This document shows, piece after piece, positions 21,663 to 32,500 of a stretch of DNA of 64,000 nucleotides (its first letter is position 1; each line of letters opens with the position of its first letter). The DNA lies in assembly GCA_029964075.1 (NCBI GenBank), contig CM057136.1:16232381-16296380 (forward strand), given 5' to 3'. The translations under genes and the position numbers were made by a program. This DNA is from Patiria pectinifera. Its lineage: Eukaryota; Echinodermata; Asteroidea; Valvatida; Asterinidae. Under the pieces are notes generated by a model. It saw only the letters and a program-made list of their open reading frames with translations. It did no database searches and was not told the DNA's origin.

Positions 21663-23725
21663 ATGGCCGAAGAGAAATCGCCATGGCAACTGCGCCCAAG
21701 CGACCTGGAATCGTTCGTCTCCGCGCACTTACGTCAATCTGATAGTTTCGTAGAAGAACTACAGAGGGCGCTACACAAAGTGGTAACATACGTCAAAGCG
21801 AATGTTTCATTTTCTGTATCCAGATGTGTTGTGGTGAGTAGTGAGTTCATTGCGTACGTTGTGTAATTAATCATTTCGTGACCTGCATTCATGATTTTCT
21901 TCATCGGTTTATGAAATTCAGACATTAAAACTTGTGACTCTTTTTAAAAATTAACACAATTTTAAGTGTACCGTTTGACAATAAAACTACTAGGCATATT
22001 AAAAAAATATAGATCTCTGATAAAAATGCCCGAGACAATAATAATAGGCTTACGTTTCCAATACTAAGGATTGTTCGATAATCACATATTGGTGACTAAT
22101 AATGCTATATAATAAAGATGACTACTTAACTCTGTCAGTAGTTAGTGTGCGTCTGTGCGATCTGAAGACGTTAACTTGAAAAAAAAGTTGAGGCACTTGA
22201 CTTGTAGCTGAGTGGGTGAATCAGTGTGCTGCCGCCAAGCGTCTAAAAGTCGCCAATTTCGTAACCGTTTTGAAAAGCTCGTATTTGTTTCTGTCGCCGC
22301 AGGGTGGCGATCTCACCGGAGGTACTAGCGCCCTCAACGAGGAAGCCGAGTTCCAACTCGCCCTCTTCGTTTCCGAATTCCGCAGCATTGCTGATTACCA
22401 CAAACGCCTCTCGGGCGTGGTGACCCAGACACGTGACCTGCTGAGCGCTGAGGGCGCCCTTCGCTCGGTGATGGTTAGGGAGCCAGACAGGGTGACAGAC
22501 GGGATGATACGCGTGAGGGTCATGGTGGGGGAGGAGCGGTTAGATGGGACCATCGTCCTAGCCGTTGATCTGATTGGATCAAATCCAAATAAATGTAAGC
22601 GTCAAGGATGATTAAGCGGAAACGCCAACTATTTGGTTTTATTTTGTGTCAATTTTATACACACCGTCTTGTTGTTTTAAAAGCACTGAAAATAACTATT
22701 TATGTTACTTTAATTAAAGGATCCAGTTCAAGTACCAAACGGCGGCAAAAACATTCCACAAAGTTTCAAGATTACAAAGGAGATGTCCCGAACTCTCGTA
22801 TTCCCTCATAAAATCTCATATATATGGGTAACTTGTTAGAAGCTTTATAGACCTAAATGATTAACTTTTCCATTCGAATTTCAGACTGAGATGTGTTTCT
22901 TGTTTGTAATCACTTTCCCCTCTCTCCAGCAAACAGAGAAACCATGTACCGACAGTTCATGCAGGACGAAGACAAGTCTCCATACGAACCAACCCTGAGC
23001 GATCTTAGAAGAGGCCTCTTTCAAAACCTACCGAGTCCTGTCAAAGACGTCATCCTATTGGTCAAGCATTGGCGCAAGCGCCGCCTACGGCTCCGCGGCG
23101 ACAAACCAGGAGTTCGCTTCTATGAGCTGTTGGTGATCCACTGCTGGGACGTGGCGGGAAATCCCCGGATGTTTAACATGGCTGCGGCCCTCAAGTCCGT
23201 ATTCAACTGTCTAAGTGAATGGAAAGACATCAGCATTACTTGGGAGGGCAGTTCAAGTCTAGCGTACCAAAGGAAAATAGCTGAGGGAAAACATCGGGAA
23301 ATTCTGGCAAGGTAAAAATAAATCGAAACAGAATTACTCGTTTTCACATGATGACTTCAACTTCATTCGACAATTTAGTTTTAACTTACCAGATTCCAAT
23401 GCGGACGTACAACAGTCAAATAAGAAGGTAAATGCCTACGTCATTTTGTGTCCCGACTTTCAACTTGTTGATTAAGCTATATGTAACTTAGTGTCTTTGA
23501 ATGTTTGTCTCAGCTTTATTTCTCTGTCGTGATTTTGATTCTTGTTGAAGGTCACGTGATTATGATGGACCAATAGCTCTCGACCCCATCGACCCAAGAG
23601 TGGAGTACTGCGCAGGCGTCAAGACTCTCATCTGGGACGAGATCTCGCGTACGGCGAGAGAGACGTTAATGGGGCCACTCTTCAAGGGTCTCTCAAGTGT
23701 TTGCTCCAAGTGGAATACGAAATGA
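21663..23725 (+). CDS. 2'-5' oligoadenylate synthetase-like protein, four exons, probably non-catalytic
   Basis: Exons 21663-21833, 22303-22594, 22930-23311 and 23551-23725 join in phase through GT-AG introns to give 339 residues, close to a single-domain OAS. OAS proteins are nucleotidyltransferases that sense dsRNA and make 2-5A. Family signatures: an N-terminal helix region ending SRCVV, the P-loop-like GGDLTGGTS (58-66), LLVKHW (197-202), FYELLVIHCW (218-227) and LDPIDP followed by IWDEISR near the C-terminus. By my alignment, the two catalytic Asp of the DAD motif are Glu (EAE, 71-73), and the third acid (Asp of FDVLPA) falls on Ile141. The P-loop Lys is also absent. Activity is therefore doubtful. 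The ATG at 21663 fits the family N-terminus, though its context is only fair and a 5' non-coding exon is possible. It could bind RNA or act as a regulator; that is inference. Confidence 0.85.
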
Positions 23726-26474
23726 ATTTTTATGGGCAAGGCGCAAACTTTAGAACATAAGATATTTATTCATATAATGCTACAAAATAATGACAAACGT
23801 AGGCCTACATTGTAGCTAATCTGGTTTTATAATACTAGCATTGAATATTGTAGTGAATATAGAATATTGTAACAAGTTATTAGTAAATCAATGGCAAGAC
23901 AAGCTGTCACAGTTTGCACAAGGATTAGTTTTGAGTCCGTCAAGTAAAAGAAATTTATGTTTAAAAACTTATTGAAGTACACAAGTGCGCCCTTACCGTG
24001 CAGTCTGTCAGGGCGTTATGTTGTTGGCATTTTCACTGTCATGATAGTTGAGCGCCCTCTTGTGAGTCCTTATGTTCGCCTCGCGAACGGCAACATGCAT
24101 TATTTTTGTTTCACCACCGCTTTCAACATTTAAAATAGAATTCAAGTACCTCAAACTATTTAGCCCATCCCTGAAAAAAAACAAAGAATAAATAAACAGA
24201 TTCTTTTTAAAATAGTCATGAAATGCTCGCCAGAAAATGTTCCTCAGATTTAAAAGTCTGTAAAGCTATCCGTCCACACGTATGCTTGATGTATGACTGT
24301 TTATATGTCTTTTAATAACTGTCAAATTTCAAGCTACCCAAATGGATTTTTCCAGCGAGGGCCAAGCGTGAGAACTCCGTATTCGTTTAACCTCGTGGAG
24401 ATATTTAGCACGCCAGTAAAACAAATCTGGAATTCTATCAGGTAATTTCCCGCCTACTGATAGATATTTTGTGTGTCTTGTTTACCTTATCGTCTGCTCG
24501 CTGTAATTTATTTGTCAATGTAATATACGGGCGGGAAAGATGGTTTCCAGCCAATTAAATGGGTTTTTTTTCTGGGTTAGTATAACATTTTGTTTCGGAC
24601 AGGTACATGTATTGGCGTGGTCATGATCTAAGCTTGCATTCGCACGCAAGGGCAAATTTGGCAAATATTGTCCGTCGATCAATTTGGTGAATATTGTATA
24701 TTAATTTTATCTTGATTAATTTATTATTTCCTTAGACGTTTCATTACAATAAAAATGTCTGTAACGTTGATATTAGGTACGTTACGTCGTTTCTCTTCAT
24801 TTCGTAGCGTGAGAAGAAGAACAAAGAGAATGTCAAATGTATCGATTCCTCGGTTTCAGTTATTATTGATTTCAATAGGGTCGTTGAACTCGGGGGTTGG
24901 ACATGCATGAATAATGTTCATTTTTTTTCTAAGGGGTGAATATGTGGGTTTCGTCTTGCCCTTTAAATCTGATTTGTATGCAGGTCCAACGGGGGGGGGT
25001 CGGGGGGTCGGGGGGGGGTTCTTATACTTACCTCAAAATTTGAATTCACTTGTAAAAACTTGCTTTTTGTTGTAATTGGCGTCAGAGGTGTGAAATTTGC
25101 AATCTGAATCGGACCATGTACCACATATTAGTTTCATCTTTGTTTTCGTGAATGGTTTAGGAACTAAATACCTGTTCTCACCCTTACAAGGTCCAATTTT
25201 TAAACGCGTGGCTGCGCCTTATCATCGCCATTTCTGGTTATACAGGAATTAGTACTTTTAATAGAGGGTGCTTGTTATTTATGAAGTAATTTGTAAATAA
25301 ACCACAAAGGGAAACCGACATTATTGTCCATTATAAAACAAATTATGAATAGCACTGGATAGCGCCCTCAATCGGTCGGAACAGAGTTTGTCAGGTCATC
25401 CCCCTCACTGTTCTTTTGATAATGACTGTCCAGTTTGCCAAAAGTGGCCTCCCGCTGGTTATTGATAGCTAATCAATACCATCGATCAGTGAGGGTTGGC
25501 CATGTGGTGCTTCCTTCCGGTGGACCGTCTATGAACATCGGAAGGAAAGACAATAATGGCAGGACCTTGATGGGTGGATCGATCACCTTCATGTATCGAT
25601 TACCTCAATCGTGCGGATTCCTAAAAGCTCCCGTCAGCAACGTACTTTGCATTGCTCTATGGGCCCTTTTCTTCACTGTTGAGGTGAAAGGGAGGCTCCA
25701 CTGGCACGGGTTCTTACGTATAATACCTTACACACCACATAGTAACCACTAAACAAAGCCAATGCCATCAATTATTGTTTTAGAGTTTCGATCATTTATT
25801 GTATTGTGCCTTCTGACTCGCGTGTTGTTCTTGCACGCAGGTCTCGTTGCAAAAGCCCTGTAAATCAAAAAAGAAATTTGAATTTACGACTTTTTTCCAC
25901 CAAATGTGACTCAGCTGACAAAGAAGGAAAAATATTGTGTGACATGAAGTAAAAAGGTCAAAGTGATAGTCGTTAGTACGTGTCTCTAATTCATCTCGTC
26001 AGTACAAACGAAACCCTTCATTAGACGCCATTTTGAGGTGTTGGCACGCGCGCGAGTGCGCGCATATCAGTTAAATATGATTGTTTAGGCTCGCGTGTAT
26101 TTTGCCGACCTCCTATTGGTCGAAAAACGTATTGAATGCGCGCGTACCGTATACAACCTGCGTACAACCTACACTTTTCATCGTTTTCAAAAACTCAAAG
26201 CGCATCACGTAATGATAATTCAACATTTCCTCTTGCTTAACAGACAAGTGTTGATTGAAATACGGTAATTTCTTGTTGTCTCAGGTGTATGTCAACAACA
26301 CTAGTGTACTCTGTCATCCTTGGGAGGCAGGTAATACAGGGTAAATCATGTTAAAAGCACACTTGAAAACGGAGGTTTTATAGATAGAACTCGAAACACG
26401 AGCTGCGAAGCATCGTGTAAAATTATGGCACCTGGTGTCAAGTCATTTGCAAGAAAATTGTATTTTTGTATACA

Positions 26475-26508
26475 TTTCCAACGGTGGTCGGCCGACCACC
26501 GTTGGAAA
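26475..26508. repeat. Perfect 34-bp palindrome
   Basis: The half-site TTTCCAACGGTGGTCGG is followed immediately by its exact reverse complement, with no spacer and no mismatch over 17 base pairs. The next base pair out does not match. It is more GC-rich than its surroundings. Confidence 0.97.
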
Positions 26509-26999
26509 AACCTAACTATTTTTCAACTACTGCTCCAAATTTACAACTTTTTTCAGTCCAAATTTTGTTTGCTATTGGTTACATGTTCATGAACGGTTGC
26601 AGGCCAGCTAGACTGGTTCCCTTACCTTACAATTTTCCGACATCTATAAATTGATCCATTTTATCTTTAGTGGAGTCAGGGAACCAGACTACTGAAACAT
26701 TTTTTGTTTTTCTTGTTTTTTCAAGCATTTACGAACACAAAACTTCAAACATGTCAGTTAAACAATATTTGATCTATTATACTAACCCCTCAAATAGTTC
26801 ATTTCTGAAAATTACAGCAAAAGCTAATGATGTACATTCCCTTTAACTTTGGAAAAATCTATGAATATATTTCATGGTCGCCGGATTAGTCGTTAGCGTT
26901 TTTCGTTACGTTGTTCGGCCCATTATGGAGCGCCCTCTGGACACAGTAATACCAACGATAATATATATTTTGACAAAATAATAGTGTTACCATAGTACT

Positions 27000-27175
27000 C
27001 AGTCTCAAATGGTGTTAAAATTTTGCTCACATTAATGTTAACGTTGTCTTCACGTGGTAATGGTAGTATTAACATTGTTGTGCTCACTTTGTATTAAACA
27101 CAACAGTGCTCACATGGTGTTAATATTGTGCTCACACGGTGTTAATTTATATGGGTGTTCACACGGTGTAACTGA
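27000..27175. repeat. Degenerate tandem repeat (GTGCTCACATGGTGTTAAT-like)
   Basis: Imperfect units of the form GCTCACA(T/C)(G/T)GTGTTAAT(A)TTGT recur about six times, for example near 27030, 27080, 27110, 27130 and 27155. Spacing varies between about 25 and 45 bases. Non-coding. Confidence 0.65.
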
Positions 27176-27321
27176 CCGTTCACTTGATTTTATACATACA
27201 TTCTGCAAGCTCCCAATGCAGTTTACTTATTTATAATAACCTCGACCAGTTTGATCTTTACTAAATGCACATGCAAATCCATGCTGTAAGGGCCAGTTCT
27301 AGAACAAGAACCCTACCATTA

Positions 27322-27620
27322 TGTCATTATTATTATTATTATTATCAGTCATTTCTGGCAATGAAACCAAGGATTCCTCAAAAGCGCCCTGGGCACTGTA
27401 GCTCGCAAGCCTGAAGAAACCTGTGGAGAGAAGACAATGAGAAGAAGTTACAGTTTAAGAGGAGGGAGGAAAAGCCCTGAAGAATATTCTGGGGAACCCA
27501 CGGAATCAGGTAGGGACTGAAAACCCAATCCACATATTGGCCCAGGCGGAATTCGAACCCGGGTCACAGCGGTGGAAGGCGAGGAAAATACCGCTAGGAC
27601 GCCAACCTGACTCCCCTAGT
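27322..27620 (-). repeat. tRNA-derived SINE, minus strand
   Basis: Reading the minus strand from about 27620: a tRNA-like head with TTGGCGTCCTAGCGG (box A region), then GGGTTCGAATTCC (box B, near 27550). A body follows containing TCAGTCCCTACCTGATTCCG and TTTTCCTCCCTCCTC. It ends in a TAA/TGATAATAA-type microsatellite tail (27322-27346). The head, TTTTCCTCCC core and simple tail are shared in form with the SINE at 53024-53357. No clean target duplication was found, so it is probably old. Confidence 0.7.
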
Positions 27621-29257
27621 TTCATAGGACTCTGGCTAGGTCGAATTAAGAAAGATCTCACAAAGCATGATTACTTGGCACTTGGTAACTTGGCTTTATA
27701 CTGCCCGGCTGCACCGGTAGCCAAACAGGCCTCAGCCAGACAGCCTGGCTGCCACATGCTGTGATACACGCCAGGACAATTAGAACGACTATTATGATGA
27801 TACACAATAAATTTTTTCATACGTACAGCCACATAGCCTGGCTACTCAGACGGCCCTCAAGACCCCTAGCGGGCGCCCTTCATTCTCAAGATAAGAAACC
27901 AACTCATCTTGTTGGTTACGACGGTATACCTATACACAGAAATATATTGCAGTTTAAAGTAAGCAGTATTTTGATTGCATTTCAAATTTTAGACAAGTAT
28001 GATTCAAGACAAAACGACAGGATTCACGCAATCTTTAGGTTATCTGTTTTCATTCAGTTAGGTCGATGACATTTGCTTTTCAGACATTACACCAGACAGT
28101 GGAGGTTACAAAATATTTCAACCACTTCCCGGCCAATCGTTAACTTTTCTCCGATTGTTTGATAATTCTCGAATTCGCCAATCGTTAAAACCATCATTGT
28201 TTTCCTTGAATGTTTGTGTTTGGTTTATTGTCTAACCGTTTGAAGCGCTTTCTTCTTATCCTGTCCGATAAAAATCGAGGCTGCATGTAGAGGACACCCC
28301 TGCAGATAGCTCGTAGAGTTGCACCAGTCTCTTGTATGATTCGCTGCCATTTAGGGTTGGCTTGCCGAGTTTGGCTGAATATACATAAGCAACTTTTCCT
28401 GAGTGCAATATGGCTCACGGCAGCCATTTTTGGGTTGAGTAAATGGCCCAATTTTTTCAGCAAAATGAATATTTTCAAGCTGTAATTTTTCTGGTTTTTT
28501 TTCTTTTTTAAATTAACTTGAATATTCATCATCAGACTTTGGTTCTCTTACATGTACAGACATTTTCCCACGCAAGCGCAAAAAGACATAGTTGATAGAT
28601 TGAGAAGGAAAACAGGTTTTTCATCTCACTCCAACTGCACCTTATCAGCTTTGGTAATTTCATATCATTTCCTAATAGCTGGCGGTTGAAACTGTGCGCA
28701 GCTAAACCGAGGTCCCGGAAATCTGAGGTGTGATGGAATTGGACAAGTCTACGGGTCGATTGTAGTGCGGTCAGTGACCCCAGGGTGCCGGAGTATTGGT
28801 GGGATTGGGATCATGTTATATCCTACATGACATGTACATGTTCCATATTATTGAATGTGACGGGTTTTACCCACTATGTTAGTACCGAGCGCGTTGGCTT
28901 GAAGCGTGACGACTTTCTGACATTGGGGGCGCTGTGGATTTTCAGCTGGTTTTTTTTTGGGGGGGGGGGGATGGGTATCGGTGTGAATGAGGGCTTCAGT
29001 CGCGGATTATTATGGCATTTTTATTAAAAATCGTTTGACCTCTGGCTTGAAGCAGATGAACACAATCTTAAGGCTTCAGGTAGCCATCTCTTGGTAACGT
29101 GCCTCAGATGGCCAACCAATTCCCAAAACTGAGCTTTTTAAAGGCCTCCAAGAAATCTTGTCCTAGAACTGAACGATCTATGTACACAAAAGTACCGGGC
29201 CTTCGGGCAACTTTTGCGCCGTAAGCAACGCGCACCCGCCCCCGCGTGCGCGCTCAC

Positions 29258-29508
29258 CGCACCCCGCGGTCCGTCGTCTTTGGCCGCCCTATGAAAATAT
29301 TGTTCCTCGGTGGTCCAGCAAAGCGGGCTGGCGGGTTCGGGGCGACCCTGTGGATCAGGCAACTTGACCCCTGGGTCACGACATCGGAGGGAGCGGTTGT
29401 AGTGATAACAGGAATCCCTTGTGTTGGCGCGGCGTGTTTGTTGAGAAAGAAAAGTCCGCGGACCAGTACCTTAAGGCTGAAAATTAAAACGGAGATGAAA
29501 GCCAACAT
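29258..29508 (-). CDS. Possible first coding exon of a type II membrane or secreted protein
   Basis: The minus strand starts with an ATG at 29508 (A at -3) and reads MLAFISVLIFSLKVLVRGLF, a good uncleaved signal anchor. A Pro/Thr-rich stem of about 60 residues follows. After 251 bases it meets GTGAGC, a good splice donor, and without splicing the frame stops at once. Codon use is mixed and GC-rich, unlike the surrounding AT-rich DNA. Golgi transferases often begin this way, but I recognise no domain and found no second exon, so function is not assigned. The plus strand also has an open frame here. Confidence 0.35.
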
Positions 29509-32500
29509 GATCGACTTTCCATAAAATACTAGTGCAAAAACCTAGAGCCTTCCACAAATTTAACAGCTTCTTTAAAATTATAATGAAGTTCGTATACACA
29601 ATCCCCAGAAGTATCACTGTATTGACTGTTCATGTCCCATGCGCGAAGATGGCAACATATTTTGATGTGTTATTTTGAAATACTACAGATGTGCCCTTTC
29701 TCTATGATTACAGCTTTGTTGGCCAACTTAATGCAAAATCCGTCAGGCAAGAAGTTTAGGTGGGGGAAGCCAACGCCTCGCCCTGCAACTTACAATCACT
29801 GTGTCATTTCTCAGTAAACTGTTGAAATCTTTAGGGGTGTTTATATAAAACGGTGAAACTTCAAATTAACCGATTTTAATTGACTGAGTAATCCCAATTA
29901 TGCGGTCAATGACATCAAATCGAAGACCGGGGTCACTTTTTTGCTCGGATCAATCCCCGTCAGTTACTAAAGAGAGAAGACAAACAAATAGTCCAGTCTT
30001 GAGAGTGCAAAAATGGTTCCTGTCTGCCGAAACGTGACGCAGAGCGACGCGGTCAGCCGACGCAAGCGCGAACTACAGACCTCTCTCTCCTACGTCACAG
30101 CTGTTGTTTAAAATGTAAATGGTGGTGTGGACAGTAGTCACTGCAAAGCAAAATTGTAACTCTCAAAGTTTCATAAATACTAGTTTTAACCTTAATCCGA
30201 ATCCCCTCATAAAATAGATGATTCAGTTTGGTATAGGGTTAAAATGCACCTTTCAATCAGCATACACTTCAACCTTGCTCTATGCTTCAACATGCAGAAG
30301 AAGGCTCCTTTCTCTTGAATACCAAGGCCAGAAAATGTAACCTCTCTCGGACAAAATCTGTTGCTTTTCTGGCAATCTTCGTAAAAAAAAAAAGTATTTT
30401 CCTCTTCACTGAAATTTAAATTAACTCACCGGCAAGCACGACCTCTGGAACGCACGTAATTGCTGTGGATTCGTGAAAACAACGAGTGTATAGTGCAAGT
30501 TATGTTCTTGATTCATAGGCTACGATAATCAACAACAAACAAGTTCACAGTTTTGTTTTCATGGGAGGTCTAGTGCAAATTCTTGTGCACAATTTCAAGG
30601 AAGCTCGTATCTTTTTAACGCCTGACAACTCAATGGCATTCGGCTTAATAGTGTCAGTGATTGAGACTGAATGATGAGTTGTTTTGCAGGTCCGAGTTGC
30701 CGAAGATGCACTCGGCGATAATTCATCGAGGAGTGACCAATTGGGTGCGGACGGACGGTCATTAAGTGGTCAGTGCTCTGTGGCTATATGACACGGCCAA
30801 GGCCGACGTCTAAACGGTCACTGATGACCAGAGGTTGAGCCTAGATCGAGGGAAAGTGCCAACTCCAAGTGCCGCGCGAAGGATGATCAAGATAAGTCCG
30901 CCGAATGCCTCGGAGTACTTTCTCGAAACACTTGCTTTCTGTTCATTTGTTTACCGTTACCTCTCGCATTTGGATCAGACTTGACTCACCGTGCATTCTT
31001 TTAGTATCCTGTCTTATCTTCAAAGTCGACAGTCTGAGATGTTTCTTGTTTACACGAATACTTCCTTTTCATACAGAGAGCAAATACCAACCGTCAGACT
31101 CACTTCAAAGATGGAGAAAGAAATGTACGGGAAAAAAATACCTGCCGTCGCAGTTTCCTAGTCGAAACAAGAAACATTAAACATTGCTGTAAAGGTTTGT
31201 GCAGTACTGACAAGACAAGAAAGTCTTTTTATAAGTGTTCGTCTCGAATGAGGGTTTTTGAGAACCAAAACTTTCTACAGAAGAGGTTGACAGTCACATC
31301 ATCACAAACCCCATCACTTCTAGTATTCATTCCATTATCCAAACCTTCAAATCACATTTAACACTCACTAAGGCTCCCTTTTGACCACAAATACGAGCAG
31401 GCGTACATATTTGCCCTAGTTTTCTCACCACGTGATGACAGATATCTCTGGCCCCCGTTATCCTTAGGATAATAATCAAGTGGATCAGTTCATCCCGTGG
31501 ATCAGTTCATTCCACGCCATCAAGATGACTTGGTAATTGCTGAACGTGTTTGCATTGAGGTCATAGAAGCTTTTCTCATCCATTTCTTCTTGTCAAAGCC
31601 CCGAGGGAAAAACAGAAATGGATAACCATGAAATGGATAAAAACTTTTCGACTTAATCTTCCGTTCACCAATGGCCGGTTTGCAATTGCAACTGTTTGTT
31701 ATCCGTCAATAGAGGGCGCACGATGGAACCGGAAAAGCTGTTGCTGATTAAGTTGTATCGTTTCAAATAATGATACACGCACGAGGAGGCAACTAAGTGA
31801 AAGGCAAATGCTTTATTTCAGCGTTTGTGTGTTGTTGTTTTTAAGGAAACAACTGAGTGGTGTCACCATGATTAAGTAGAAACAAGTGAGAATTTTTACG
31901 GAGTTGCGAGAGAACGAACATCTTTTCACCATTTCACACTGTAAAGAGCACAAGTCCTTTTGTCAAAATAAAGTTCCCGGGGAGAGGTTTTGGAGACGAA
32001 CCAAGCCGTGACTAAAGAGGCTAGAGGTCACAAGGTCGTATTTATTTTGTCTTGTGTCCCTTCATGACACTGAGATCCAGGGAGTCACCGAGCAGCATCT
32101 TGCATCGGGTCAAAGGTGAAAGCTTAAAGGTTCAGGCGTTTCCTGGGATGAGTATATAGAAAGAAGAATCTCATTGGTCGAGACATTGTTTATTTTCATT
32201 GTTCCATCATGAAGCTAGACCATCATGAAGCTAGAATTTCTGAAGCAATTACGCATTTGTAGAAAAAAACGTATTGTTTGGAAGACAAAACCGAACGGAA
32301 ACATGGCGCGCTAAAGACTAGACTAGGCCAAGGTGATTCAGTAGTCCCTGCTCAACTGTGTGCACTTTGACTAATTTTCTAGACGAAAAATCTGACTTCA
32401 GGTTTTGTCACAAGAGTGTACCTGCACCCCTGCAGTATTGTAACCGTCATTTCGGTTATGATATATGACATCACTGATTCACCCTGCGGGTCAAAGGATG

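Larger units (their letters stand above)
23726..29257. other. Long non-coding region downstream of the OAS-like gene
   Basis: An AATAAATAAA at about 24187 on the plus strand is a candidate poly(A) signal for the OAS-like gene. The rest has no supported gene. Contents: G-runs at about 24990-25017, a 34-bp palindrome (26475-26508), a degenerate tandem repeat (27000-27175), a SINE (27322-27620), and a stretch of CATTTTTGGG-type sequence near 28420 that may be a dispersed repeat. Confidence 0.45.

Noticed and set aside
28194..28532. 112-residue minus-strand frame rich in Lys and Arg
   Set aside because: No domain; sequence character suggests a dispersed repeat.
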